A stretch of DNA of 64,000 bases, from positions 5,186,001 through 5,250,000 of the forward strand of contig NC_017249.1 in assembly GCF_000284375.1 (NCBI RefSeq). The letters run 5' to 3'. The notes below the pieces were generated by a model. It searched no databases. It saw nothing but the letters and a program-made list of their open reading frames with translations, and was not told the origin of the DNA. This document shows positions 55,536 through 63,982 of this stretch, piece by piece. This DNA comes from Bradyrhizobium japonicum USDA 6. GTDB taxonomy: Bacteria > Pseudomonadota > Alphaproteobacteria > Rhizobiales > Xanthobacteraceae. The position numbers were made by a program, and so were the translations under genes. How positions within the stretch are numbered: the stretch's first letter is position 1; every line of letters starts with the position of its first letter.

Positions 55536-56320
55536 TCCCCGTGTTCCCGGATGCAAAGGTTGCCTTGAAGGGCAAGAAGGGCCTCGTCGTCGGCATCGCG
55601 AACGACCAGTCCATTGCCTGGGGGTGTGCGAGGGCGTTTCGCGCGCTTGGGGCGGATCTGGCCGTCACCTACCTCAACGATCGCGCCAGGAAACACGTCG
55701 AGCCGCTCGCGCAGGCGCTGGAAGCGCCGATCTTCATGCCGCTGGACGTGATGACGGAGGGGCAGACCGAGGCTGTGTTCGAGCGCATTGCGAAGGAATG
55801 GGGACAGCTCGATTTCCTGCTGCATTCGATCGCCTTCTCGCCGAAGGAGGCGCTTCATGGCCGCGTGGTGGACGTCGGCCGCGATGGCTTCCTCAAGACG
55901 ATGGACGTTTCTTGCTGGTCATTCCTGCGCATGGCGCATCTCGCCGAGCCGCTGATGAAGAACGGCGGCACGATGTTCACCATGACCTATTATGGCAGCC
56001 AGATGGTGGTGGAGAACTACAATATCATGGGCGTGGCGAAAGCGGCGCTTGAAGCGGCCGTCCGCTACGCGGCCGCCGAACTCGGCCCAAAGGGAATCCG
56101 CGTGCACGCGATCTCGCCCGGCCCGCTCGCCACGCGCGCGGCGTCAGGTATCCCGGAATTCGACGAGCTCATGGACAAGGCGCAGTCAAAAGCGCCGGCG
56201 CGCAGCCTGGTCAGCATCGACGACGTCGGCAATGCCACCGCGTTTCTGGCGCTTGATGGCGCCAAGCTGATCACCGGGGGCGTTCTCTATATCGATGGCG
56301 GGTATCACATCATCGACTGA
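55532..56320 (+). CDS. fabI: enoyl-ACP reductase (FabI type)
   Basis: 262 residues, SDR fold. [16 protein letters not shown] binds NADH and [14 protein letters not shown] follows. Catalytic Tyr and Lys lie in [18 protein letters not shown] (Y-x6-K spacing), and [13 protein letters not shown] and [12 protein letters not shown] close the fold. The protein [12 protein letters not shown] is FabI-like. Overlaps ackA by four bases. As it is in a FixK-type operon, it may be a second, condition-specific FabI rather than the housekeeping one. Confidence 0.92.
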   Translation: MIPVFPDAKVALKGKKGLVVGIANDQSIAWGCARAFRALGADLAVTYLNDRARKHVEPLAQALEAPIFMPLDVMTEGQTEAVFERIAKEWGQLDFLLHSIAFSPKEALHGRVVDVGRDGFLKTMDVSCWSFLRMAHLAEPLMKNGGTMFTMTYYGSQMVVENYNIMGVAKAALEAAVRYAAAELGPKGIRVHAISPGPLATRAASGIPEFDELMDKAQSKAPARSLVSIDDVGNATAFLALDGAKLITGGVLYIDGGYHIID

Positions 56321-56326
56321 CCGCCC

Positions 56327-56785
56327 TCAGCGATAGTGCAGGGCGATCAGCTCGGCGACGCAAGCGGGCTTCTTGCCGCCCTCGATCTCGATCACGAGAT
56401 GATAGTTGACGCGCAAGCCGTCCGGCGGCACGTCCTCGGTTTCAGCGACGGTGACCCGGCCGCGGAGCTTTGAGCCGGCCGGAACCGGCGCCAGATACCG
56501 GATGCGATCCGCGCCATAATTCAGCGTATTGCGCAGCCCTTTCAAGCCCATCACGGATCGAATGAACAGCGGAGCAAGCGAGAGCGACAGCAGGCCGTGA
56601 GCGATGGTGGTACCGCCGGGCGCTTCCTTCCTGGCGCGGTCCTGGTCGACATGGATCCATTGCTCGTCACAGGTTGCTTCAGCGAATTTATTGATCCTAT
56701 CCTGGGTCACTTCGATCCAGTCGCTCGCGCCGATCTCGGTGCCGACCGCGGATTTGAACTCGCTGAAGTCGCTGAATATCCGCAT
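56327..56785 (-). CDS. MaoC-like (R)-enoyl-CoA hydratase
   Basis: 152 residues, single hot-dog domain. DWIEVTQDRINKFAEATCDEQWIHVDQDRA contains the hydratase Asp-x4-His pair, and GTTIAHGLLSLSLAPLF is the MaoC/NodN signature. Converts trans-2-enoyl-CoA to (R)-3-hydroxyacyl-CoA, the PHA precursor. Last gene of the minus-strand operon, 13 bp after the CoA-transferase B gene. Converges with fabI six bases away. Confidence 0.88.
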   Translation of the reverse strand: MRIFSDFSEFKSAVGTEIGASDWIEVTQDRINKFAEATCDEQWIHVDQDRARKEAPGGTTIAHGLLSLSLAPLFIRSVMGLKGLRNTLNYGADRIRYLAPVPAGSKLRGRVTVAETEDVPPDGLRVNYHLVIEIEGGKKPACVAELIALHYR

Positions 56786-56798
56786 GGTCGTGACCTCG

Positions 56799-57449
56799 TC
56801 AGATCGGCATTTCCGGGATGTCGTCAGGAATGACCAATTCGGCCTCTGTCACCGCCATAACCTCGCCAACGCCGACACCTGGCGCGGTCTCGAGCAGCGT
56901 CGCCTTGCCGTCCGCAAAACCGATAACCGCCATGTCGGTCACGACCAGATGTACCGGGCGCGCCGAGGTCAGAGGCAAGTTGCATTTCTTCACGATCTTC
57001 GACTTGCCCTTCGCGGCATGTTGCATGGCGACGATGACCCGCTTGGCGCCGCTGACGAGGTCCATCGCCCCGCCCATGCCCGGCACCATCTTGCCCGGGA
57101 TCATCCAGTTGGCGAGAAGCCCATGCGCATCGACCTGGAGGCCGCCGAGGACGGTGACGTCGACATGGCCGCCGCGGATCAGTCCGAACGACATCGCGCT
57201 GTCGAAGGTCGCCGCACCCGGCAGCGCGCTGATCGGCCGGCCGCCGGCGTCTGTTAGTGTCGGATGCGCCATGCCTTGTTCGGGAATCGGCCCGGTGCCG
57301 ATCAATCCGTTCTCCGACTGAAAAAAGACTTTCAAATCGGCCGGAACGTAATTCGCAACCAAGGTCGGAATGCCGATGCCGAGATTGACGAGGTTTCCGC
57401 TCCTCAACTCCCTGGCGACACGTCGGGCGATGATGATCTGCGGGTCCAT
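56799..57449 (-). CDS. CoA-transferase subunit B (3-oxoacid type)
   Basis: 216 residues from ATG 57449. Catalytic glutamate in VFFQSENGLIGTG (the SENG motif), GGGHVD-type region (LIRGGHVDVTVLGGLQVD) and GKMVPGMGGAMDLV. AtoA/ScoB class: moves CoA between acyl-CoA and an oxoacid such as acetoacetate. Four bases after the A subunit stop. Confidence 0.92.
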   Translation of the reverse strand: MDPQIIIARRVARELRSGNLVNLGIGIPTLVANYVPADLKVFFQSENGLIGTGPIPEQGMAHPTLTDAGGRPISALPGAATFDSAMSFGLIRGGHVDVTVLGGLQVDAHGLLANWMIPGKMVPGMGGAMDLVSGAKRVIVAMQHAAKGKSKIVKKCNLPLTSARPVHLVVTDMAVIGFADGKATLLETAPGVGVGEVMAVTEAELVIPDDIPEMPI

Positions 57450-57453
57450 GATC

Positions 57454-58101
57454 TCACCCGTTGGCAATGAGGTAATCGACGAGCGGTGCCGGGGTCACGA
57501 CGTGATCGGGCGCGATGACACCGACGGGCACGATGTTCTCTGCAGTGACGATGACCGTGTCGGCAGCCATCGCCATGACCGGGTTGAAGTTGCGGGAGGT
57601 CAGTGCGTAAGCGAGATTGCCGAGATAGTCGGCGAGAAACGCGTGAACCAGCGCGTACTGCGCCCGCAATGCCGTCTCCAGCAGGAACGGCTTGCCATCC
57701 ACCTCGATCTGACGCTTGCCTTCGGCAACCAGCGTTCCGACCCCCGTCGGCGTCAGTACGCCGCCGAGGCCACATCCGCCTGCGCGGATGCGTTCGACGA
57801 AGGTGCCTTGTGGCACGAGATCGACGGCGATCTGGTTCGCGAGCATCTGCTGCTGCGCCTTCGGATTGAGGCCGATATGCGTTGCCGTCAGCCTTGAGAC
57901 CAGCGTAGCGTCGAACAGCTTGCCGACGCCTTTGCCGGGAGTAGCTGCGTCATTGCAGATCAGAGACAGGCCGGTCTTGTTCTGCCGCACGAGTTCGTCG
58001 ATCAGGCGCTCCGGGGTTCCGACGCCCATAAAGCCGCCGACCATGACGCTCGCACCGGCCGGGATCATCGCAACGGCTTCTTCGACGGAAACGGCCTTCA
58101 T
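57454..58101 (-). CDS. CoA-transferase subunit A (3-oxoacid type)
   Basis: 215 residues. GASVMVGGFMGVGTPERLIDEL (CoA loop), NDAATPGKGVGKLF, ATHIGLNPKAQQQM, PQGTFVERIRAGGCGLGGVLTPTGVGT and RNFNPVMAMAADTVIV are AtoD/ScoA hallmarks. Forms the heteromer with the next gene. Confidence 0.93.
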   Translation of the reverse strand: MKAVSVEEAVAMIPAGASVMVGGFMGVGTPERLIDELVRQNKTGLSLICNDAATPGKGVGKLFDATLVSRLTATHIGLNPKAQQQMLANQIAVDLVPQGTFVERIRAGGCGLGGVLTPTGVGTLVAEGKRQIEVDGKPFLLETALRAQYALVHAFLADYLGNLAYALTSRNFNPVMAMAADTVIVTAENIVPVGVIAPDHVVTPAPLVDYLIANG

Positions 58102-58194
58102 GGGCGGAACTCCGGTCGGCAGGCGCAGGTGAATACTGGACCGATGTTGGGGGCGGGCAGACCCTCGGCTTTGATCTGCGTCAAGGTTGCCGGG

Positions 58195-58791
58195 TCATTC
58201 GCGCAGGCCAACGCCGACGCCTGCAAGGGTCTCGTGCCAGAGCCTGTGCACCTCGGCGTGCCGCCGTTCGAGCGTCGCGCTGACGGCATCCCGGAACGGA
58301 AGGAGGTCCGGGCCCTTCAGGAACAGAATCTGCGCCTGCAACAGCCGGCCGCTCTCGAACTCGATGCGCCGCAGCGCCATCACGAAGGGATCGTTCGCGT
58401 TCGCTTCCGTCGGTAGCAGGGCCGCTGGCCGGATCCCGGCATGAACCGCATGCGCGAGCGTCGCGAGGTGAATGGTCTGCGCGCGGGTGTGATCGGCGAT
58501 GCCTTCGATCGGGGCGGGGAGCCATGCCATCTCCCAGGACGCCGCCATGGTGCCCAGCGCGAGGTCCGGGACCCAGGCGGTCGCGCGCATGAGAAGCGAG
58601 ACGATCTCGCTCTCGCGATAGAACTGCGCGTTCAATTCGGTCTGCCAGGCGGCATCGAATCTCGCGGGCAGGGCGACCGCGAATTGCCGTGCCAGCGCAC
58701 CATGCGCAGAAACCAGGAACGCGGCGACCCGCGTTTGCTGGCGCGGCGGCACGCGCCCGTCGGCTTGCAACGGTCCGAAGAACGCGCTCAT
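58195..58791 (-). CDS. unknown protein coupled to an alpha/beta hydrolase
   Basis: 198 residues, soluble, mostly helical, no signal peptide. Contains an Arg/Glu-rich amphipathic stretch (NDPFVMALRRIEFESGRLLQAQILFLKGPDLLPF) and RRHAEVHRLWHETLAG. I do not recognise a family. The ATG overlaps the hydrolase stop (ATGA), so the two are made together. In this PHA-linked operon it might be a phasin-like or regulatory partner, but that is only context. Confidence 0.7.
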   Translation of the reverse strand: MSAFFGPLQADGRVPPRQQTRVAAFLVSAHGALARQFAVALPARFDAAWQTELNAQFYRESEIVSLLMRATAWVPDLALGTMAASWEMAWLPAPIEGIADHTRAQTIHLATLAHAVHAGIRPAALLPTEANANDPFVMALRRIEFESGRLLQAQILFLKGPDLLPFRDAVSATLERRHAEVHRLWHETLAGVGVGLRE

Positions 58792-59714
58792 CTTGCTGGC
58801 CTCTGCACCGGGATCGCGCGCAGATGGTCATAGCCGGCGGGAAACGGCGAAAAGTCTCCGCCGGTATCTTCCGGCGCGATCAAGACCTGCTTGTTGCCCT
58901 GCCAGCGGCCAGCCAACACGTCCTCGGCGAAGCGCGCCAGCAGGTCGGCTGTTAGTGCAGCCTTTTCGAGCGTGAAGGCGTGATAGGCCCTCGGGATGAT
59001 GACGAGTGCACTGTCGGGAATCTCCACACGCAACGTCTCGTGCAGCGCCCGCGGCGTGAGGAAGTCGAATTCGCCGTTCAGGATCATGGTCGGGACGGAT
59101 ATTGAGGAAAGCCGCGGCGTCAGCGGCTTGAAGTCGAGGAAAGACTCCATCAGGTTCTGAAGGGCGTACACATCGTTGACCAGCCAGCCCTGCCGCTTCA
59201 CGCTATCGAGCTTGTCCAGCAGCGGCTTCAGCCACTGGTCGGACAGGTTCATCGGCAGCAGCAGATCCTGGAGATAGCCGGTGCCGCCCAGGATGAGGCC
59301 GGTGCGCAAGGCGTTGCCGATCAGAAGAAGTTGCGGCGAAAGCTCGGCAAAGCAGCTCATCGGCACAAGGCCCGAGAGTCGCGCGCCATGCTCGATGGCA
59401 TAGCGCAGCGCGATCAAGCCACCGAAACTGATGCCACTGAGAAAGACCGGACCGTCTCCAAGTTCGTCGATCAGGCGATGCAGCACGGCGATATGGTCGT
59501 CCTGATCGATGAACAGCGCGGGCTTGTCGGAGACGCCCTGGCCGAGCAGGTCGAAGGTAGCCACCCGGAATCGCCGTGCGATCAGCGTGTCGCGATACGC
59601 GCCCCAAAGCTCGGAATACTGCGTGAGACCGTTCACCAGCACATAGGCAGGCGCATTCGCCGGTCCGTCGAGCTCATAGCGGACACGATATGAGCCATGA
59701 CTGAGGAAGGGCAT
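58788..59714 (-). CDS. alpha/beta hydrolase
   Basis: 308 residues. YVLVNGLTQYSELWGAY (oxyanion region with an Asn in place of His), nucleophile elbow GISFGG (GxSxGG), Asp in LNGEFDFLTP and His in RAYHAFTLEKA. First gene of the minus-strand operon that ends with MaoC. Its start lies 60 bp from the shared FixK box. Candidates include intracellular PHA depolymerase and thioesterase; the sequence does not decide. Confidence 0.85.
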   Translation of the reverse strand: MPFLSHGSYRVRYELDGPANAPAYVLVNGLTQYSELWGAYRDTLIARRFRVATFDLLGQGVSDKPALFIDQDDHIAVLHRLIDELGDGPVFLSGISFGGLIALRYAIEHGARLSGLVPMSCFAELSPQLLLIGNALRTGLILGGTGYLQDLLLPMNLSDQWLKPLLDKLDSVKRQGWLVNDVYALQNLMESFLDFKPLTPRLSSISVPTMILNGEFDFLTPRALHETLRVEIPDSALVIIPRAYHAFTLEKAALTADLLARFAEDVLAGRWQGNKQVLIAPEDTGGDFSPFPAGYDHLRAIPVQRPAR

Positions 59715-59773
59715 TGCGGGGACCGGCCACCGTGATGATGACCACGATCCTCAACGCAGGCCTGGGGATTCCA

Positions 59774-59787
59774 TTGAGCTAAATCAA
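59774..59787. promoter_or_regulatory. shared FixK/FNR box between divergent operons
   Basis: TTGAGCTAAATCAA matches TTGA-N6-TCAA. Its centre (59780.5) is equidistant, about 66 bp, from the starts of the two divergent genes (59714 and 59847). At -41.5 it would place each transcription start about 25 bases before its ATG. One box could thus drive both directions. Confidence 0.75.
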
Positions 59788-59846
59788 ACCTCAGGAGGAG
59801 GCTCAGCCTAGCGTTCGCGCAAAATACCGCCAGGAGGGAGTTCGTC

Positions 59847-62354
59847 ATGAACGGGAGAAGCGCACTCAAGCGTTGCTTCGTCAGCCTCCTGTTGTTGCTG
59901 GTCGGCACCGCGCTCGCGGTCGCCCAGCCGTTGACGCGGCGCTCGTCGCAGATGCAGCATGACGGGCTCAAGAAGACCTATGAGATCGCGAACTTCCGGC
60001 TCGGCGGCAAGTACGACCTGGCCAATCCCTCCAAATGGGAGAATGGCGGCGAGGGCGGCGTGACGCTGGAATCGCTCGGGGCAGGCAAGCTGCGTACCGG
60101 ATACATCGCGATCGGCAACGCGCGGCGCAATGCTGCCGGTGAGATCACCAATGCGGTCGTGATCAATTCCTATTATTCCGGCGATTCCACCGACATGTAC
60201 GAACAGTGGGTCAAGGGCGCTGCCCTGTCGGGCGGCGTCCCGATCATCGGCCCCGGACGGCCGATCGACACCGACCGCTACTACGTCATCATGGTCGACC
60301 CGCTGGGCACGTGGGGCGCCAGCAAACCGTCCGACGGCCTCGGCATCAAGTTTCCGCAGTACAGCTACTACGACATGGTGCAGGCGAACTACCGCCTGCT
60401 GCGCGACGAGTTGAAGGTCGCGCGTGTCGCGCTTGTCACGGGCGTCTCCATGGGCGGCACCCAGACCTATGTGTGGGGCGTCATGCATCCCGAATATATC
60501 GGCGCCCTGATGCCGATCGGCGGCACCACGCAGTCGGACGGCGACGATCCCGTCGGCAACTGGACCTTCCAGATGATGACGGCCGCGATCGAGGGCGATC
60601 CGGTCTGGCAGGCGACCAAGGGCGACTATTACAAGCTGCCCAAGGAGAAGCATCCGGTGCCGGGCGTGGCGTTCGGTTGGTCGATCCTGGGAATGACGGG
60701 CTACGACTTTGCCTATCGCACCACCCAGAATTGGGCCGCAGTGCAGCCTGAGATATTCTACTGGGATGCGCCGAACGAGAAGGCGGGACTGAACGTCACC
60801 AATCGCGCCAAGATCTACGACGCCGTTGATCTCGTCTGGCGCAACCGGGTCGGTGAGACCCACAACGTCAATCCCTATCTCGGCCGCATCCAGGCGCGCA
60901 CACTGGTGATGCACATCACCAACGATCTCTGGCTGAACTTCAAGCTGGCCCAGAAGGCCGTCGATCGCGTGCCGGGCGCGGACCTGATCGCGCAGGAGAG
61001 CCCGGTCGCCCATTACGGCGTGTTCCCGATCATCAACCAGCGCAAGAACGATCCGAAGTTCGTCGCTTTCATGGACGACGTCGCGGCTCTCGATCGCGCG
61101 GGGATGTTCGTCGACAAGAATTATCGCGTACCGGGCGTCGCCGGAAACATCGATCCAAGCAAATCCTTCTGGAAGGACTTCGTGACCTATCCCTATCCGG
61201 TCAAATACGCCAACGCCAAGGACAAGATCGGCAACACCTGGCAGATCGGTTACATGGATGAGTATGCCGGCACCGACAAGGATCCCAAGGTCCTCGTCAT
61301 CATCCACGGCAAGGGCGCATTCGGGGGGCACTACGGCAACATCATGCAATATGCGCTGCGGAGTGGCTTGCGTGTGATCGTGCCGGACTTGCCGAACTAC
61401 GGCATGTCCGGGCCCGGTAATCTCGATAAGAGCGCGGCGCGCACCATGCAGGATATGCGCGAGGTCATCTACGATCTCGTCGTAAACCAGCTTGGCGTCA
61501 AGAAAGCCTATTATCTCGGCCACTCGCTGGGCGGTCAATTCGTCACGGGGTACGCCCTGACCTGGCCGGATGCGGTGCAGGGCCTCGCGCTCGAAGCACC
61601 ATCCGGACTCGAGGAATACCCGCGCGACATTACGATCGCGAAAGACAAGAAGGCACCTCTGTTTCAACCGGGACTTGGTCGCGACTTCGACAAGTGGAAG
61701 CAGATCTGGGATCAGACCGGCATCCTGGCGGCGGAGAAGGCTCGCGACGAGCAGAGCATTCGTGACTTCTTCTATTTCAAGAAGCGCGACCCAGACACTG
61801 GCGTGGTGTCGGCGGCGAAGAGTGGCTACTTCTTCAGCGACAGCGAATATGCGCGCTTCCATACCGAGCAGCGCGTCGGGCTTACCAAGGGCAACCCCAA
61901 GGAGCTCGAACAGTGGTGCAACGTCTTCATCTTCGACATCTACACGATCGGGGCCGAGCTCCAGCAGGATGATCCGAAGAACCTTTACGAGCGGGTCACC
62001 CAGATCAAGGCGCCGATCTTCCTCGCCTTCGGTGACAAGGAGCCGTTCATCCCGACGCCCGCTTTCAACGGGCTGACCGATCTCGGACGCGACGTCATCA
62101 CGCCGTTCATGACGCGCATGACCAATGCGGGCAACCGGCCGATTCTGAAACTCTATCCGGAGACCGGGCACTTCATCCACACCGACAATCCGGTGGAATA
62201 TTCTGCCGATGTCGTGGACTTCGTCACGAAGGGAACGGTCGACACCTCATCGCCCCTCGGCACAGATCGCATGATCAAGGGTTCCGTGGTATCCGCCCTG
62301 CCAGTGGCGCCGACACCTCCCGGTGCGGCACCAACCGCCGGTCTCAACAAATAG
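59847..62354 (+). CDS. tandem two-domain alpha/beta hydrolase, exported
   Basis: 835 residues. Signal peptide (CFVSLLLLLVGTALAVAQP). Domain 1 (about 80-400) is MetX-like: NSYYSGDSTDMYEQWVKG and nucleophile elbow VTGVSMGGTQ. Domain 2 (about 475-815) is a second alpha/beta hydrolase: VIIHGKGAFGGHYGN, elbow YLGHSLGGQF, Asp in FGDKEPFIPTP and His in PETGHFIHTD. A short Pro/Ala tail ends the protein. Both domains keep a serine elbow. Two catalytic domains in one exported protein are unusual; the substrate is probably an extracellular or periplasmic ester. Driven from the FixK box. Confidence 0.8.
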   Translation: MNGRSALKRCFVSLLLLLVGTALAVAQPLTRRSSQMQHDGLKKTYEIANFRLGGKYDLANPSKWENGGEGGVTLESLGAGKLRTGYIAIGNARRNAAGEITNAVVINSYYSGDSTDMYEQWVKGAALSGGVPIIGPGRPIDTDRYYVIMVDPLGTWGASKPSDGLGIKFPQYSYYDMVQANYRLLRDELKVARVALVTGVSMGGTQTYVWGVMHPEYIGALMPIGGTTQSDGDDPVGNWTFQMMTAAIEGDPVWQATKGDYYKLPKEKHPVPGVAFGWSILGMTGYDFAYRTTQNWAAVQPEIFYWDAPNEKAGLNVTNRAKIYDAVDLVWRNRVGETHNVNPYLGRIQARTLVMHITNDLWLNFKLAQKAVDRVPGADLIAQESPVAHYGVFPIINQRKNDPKFVAFMDDVAALDRAGMFVDKNYRVPGVAGNIDPSKSFWKDFVTYPYPVKYANAKDKIGNTWQIGYMDEYAGTDKDPKVLVIIHGKGAFGGHYGNIMQYALRSGLRVIVPDLPNYGMSGPGNLDKSAARTMQDMREVIYDLVVNQLGVKKAYYLGHSLGGQFVTGYALTWPDAVQGLALEAPSGLEEYPRDITIAKDKKAPLFQPGLGRDFDKWKQIWDQTGILAAEKARDEQSIRDFFYFKKRDPDTGVVSAAKSGYFFSDSEYARFHTEQRVGLTKGNPKELEQWCNVFIFDIYTIGAELQQDDPKNLYERVTQIKAPIFLAFGDKEPFIPTPAFNGLTDLGRDVITPFMTRMTNAGNRPILKLYPETGHFIHTDNPVEYSADVVDFVTKGTVDTSSPLGTDRMIKGSVVSALPVAPTPPGAAPTAGLNK

Positions 62355-62363
62355 GATCGGTCT

Positions 62364-63227
62364 ATGCCACGGGTGCAGGCGGGTGAAATCGAGCTTGGCT
62401 GGCGGGAGTGGGGCCGAGGCGAAGTGACCGTCGTCTTCATCCATGGCAATCTCGCCAGCAAGGACTGGATCGAGCTGGCTGCGCCCTTGTTTCCAACGGG
62501 CCTGCGCGTCATCGCGATCGACTGGCGCGGCTGCGGGGACAGCGACCGGCCGAAGCCCGTAGCCGATTATTCGAACTACTCCATGCAGCAGCATGCCGAG
62601 GACATGCTGGCGGCACTCGATATCCTCGACATCGGCTATTGCCATCTCGCGACGCATTCGACCGGCGGCATCATCGCCGCCCGCATGCTCTTGATGCAGC
62701 CGCAGCGTTTCGGGCGCGTGTTCGCACTCGATCCGGTGACGCCGCTCGGCATGGCTTTCAATGCCGACCAGATCGGCCTGTTTCGGGCGATGATGGCGAG
62801 CAAGGACCTGACACGAGCGATCATGGCGACCGCGGCGTCCTCGCTGTTCGAGCCCGAGAGCATGGCGCCAAACGCCGTGCCTCGATTTCGGGAGGGATTG
62901 AAGGATATCCAGGTGTTGTTCGACCGCATCATCGAGCAGACCTTTGGCGTCTCCGAGGGCATCTGGATCGGAACGCCGGTCAACCTCACGAAGGAAAGAG
63001 AGAGGAGAGAGCTCGAGCGCCGCATGCCGGAAATGAGGCATCCGCATCTGGTGCTATGGGGCGAATGGGACGGCTGGATTCCGCCAACCGATCTTCGCGC
63101 CATGGCCCAGGCGATGCCAGATTGCCGTCTCGTGATTGTGCCTCGCATCGGGCACTCGATGAATCTCGAAGTACCGGCACTCTACGCCGGCTATTTCGGC
63201 GCCTGGTTCGGAGGACTTACCGAATAG
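62364..63227 (+). CDS. alpha/beta hydrolase
   Basis: 287 residues, no signal peptide. FIHGNLASKDW (oxyanion), DWRGCGDSDRPKP, nucleophile elbow THSTGG (HxSTGG), Asp in LWGEWDGWIPP and His in RIGHSMNLE. Ten bases after the tandem hydrolase; same operon. Confidence 0.85.
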   Translation: MPRVQAGEIELGWREWGRGEVTVVFIHGNLASKDWIELAAPLFPTGLRVIAIDWRGCGDSDRPKPVADYSNYSMQQHAEDMLAALDILDIGYCHLATHSTGGIIAARMLLMQPQRFGRVFALDPVTPLGMAFNADQIGLFRAMMASKDLTRAIMATAASSLFEPESMAPNAVPRFREGLKDIQVLFDRIIEQTFGVSEGIWIGTPVNLTKERERRELERRMPEMRHPHLVLWGEWDGWIPPTDLRAMAQAMPDCRLVIVPRIGHSMNLEVPALYAGYFGAWFGGLTE

Positions 63228-63254
63228 CCGCTAACGCCTGAAGGGAGAGACGTC

Positions 63255-63605
63255 ATGGCAGAGACCAATCTATCCGCAGATAACGTCCGTGCGGCGCTAA
63301 GCGAGGCACTTGGCCGCCTGCGCAAGGCCAACGCCGACTATTTCGAGATGTTGGAGAAGGGGATCAGTTCGTCGCCTCTGCCGATCGCGAACCAGGCGAA
63401 GGAGTTTTGCAGTTTCATGCAGCGTAATGTCACAGCGACCCTGGACCTCAGCGACAAGCTGATCCATGCCAAGGATGTCCAGGACGCGCTCAAGCTTCAG
63501 GCCGATTTCTTCCAGGAGCAGATGCGGGCCCTGACCGACCAGACCAAGACCATGGGTGAGGCGGCGATGAAGGCGGCCGGTGGCATGTTCAGTCCGAAGA
63601 GCTGA
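63255..63605 (+). CDS. phasin family protein
   Basis: 116 residues, all-helical. The middle (ANQAKEFCSFMQRNVTATLDLSDKLIHAKDVQDALKLQADFFQEQMRALTDQTKTMGEAAMKA) is the phasin_2 signature; these proteins coat PHA granules. GGAGAG precedes the ATG. It links the operon to PHA storage. Confidence 0.88.
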   Translation: MAETNLSADNVRAALSEALGRLRKANADYFEMLEKGISSSPLPIANQAKEFCSFMQRNVTATLDLSDKLIHAKDVQDALKLQADFFQEQMRALTDQTKTMGEAAMKAAGGMFSPKS

Positions 63606-63654
63606 GACTGCAACCACAGTACTGACAGACGCGGTAGCGTCAGAAAGGTCTGGT

Positions 63655-63831
63655 ATGGCCGAGACCAACAAGCTTTCTGTCGAAAAGGCACTCCAGAAGT
63701 TGCTTCGCGACGAACCTTTGGAAACGGCGAGCGAGCAGCGAGACGAAAAAGCCGAGGCGCTCAGGGAGGAGATCAAGCGCATGCGCGCGCAGAGATCGCG
63801 TCTTGAGCGATCACCCGGCAAGGGCAAGTGA
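63655..63831 (+). CDS. small charged protein (58 aa)
   Basis: From ATG 63655: MAETNKLSVEKALQKLLRDEP, then a heptad-like charged helix (DEKAEALREEIKRMRAQRSRLERSPGKGK). The start MAETN resembles that of the phasin upstream (MAETNL). Probable granule- or phasin-associated helper; function unknown. No strong ribosome site. Confidence 0.55.
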   Translation: MAETNKLSVEKALQKLLRDEPLETASEQRDEKAEALREEIKRMRAQRSRLERSPGKGK

Positions 63832-63847
63832 GATCCGGTATCATCGA

Positions 63848-63982
63848 ATGATGCCCCGGTTTTTCGTCGGCATGCTGGCCCGTGTCGCCAACAGCTGGTC
63901 GGTGGCCGTGCTGTTCGAGGTTCTGCCCACGGCGCTCGACCATCTGGCCGATTTCGAAGCGCCCGGCTTCACATGCCCGTAA
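63848..63982 (+). CDS. possible small protein (44 aa)
   Basis: Two tandem ATGs start MMPRFFVGMLARVANSW, and the frame ends DFEAPGFTCP. Hydrophobic N-terminus, one cysteine. There is no ribosome site or known relative, so it may be noncoding. It begins 17 bp after the previous gene. Confidence 0.25.
   Translation: MMPRFFVGMLARVANSWSVAVLFEVLPTALDHLADFEAPGFTCP

Noticed and set aside
59808..62180. 790-aa minus-strand frame opposite the tandem hydrolase
   Set aside because: Antisense to a protein with signal peptide and two serine elbows; the minus frame has no family features.
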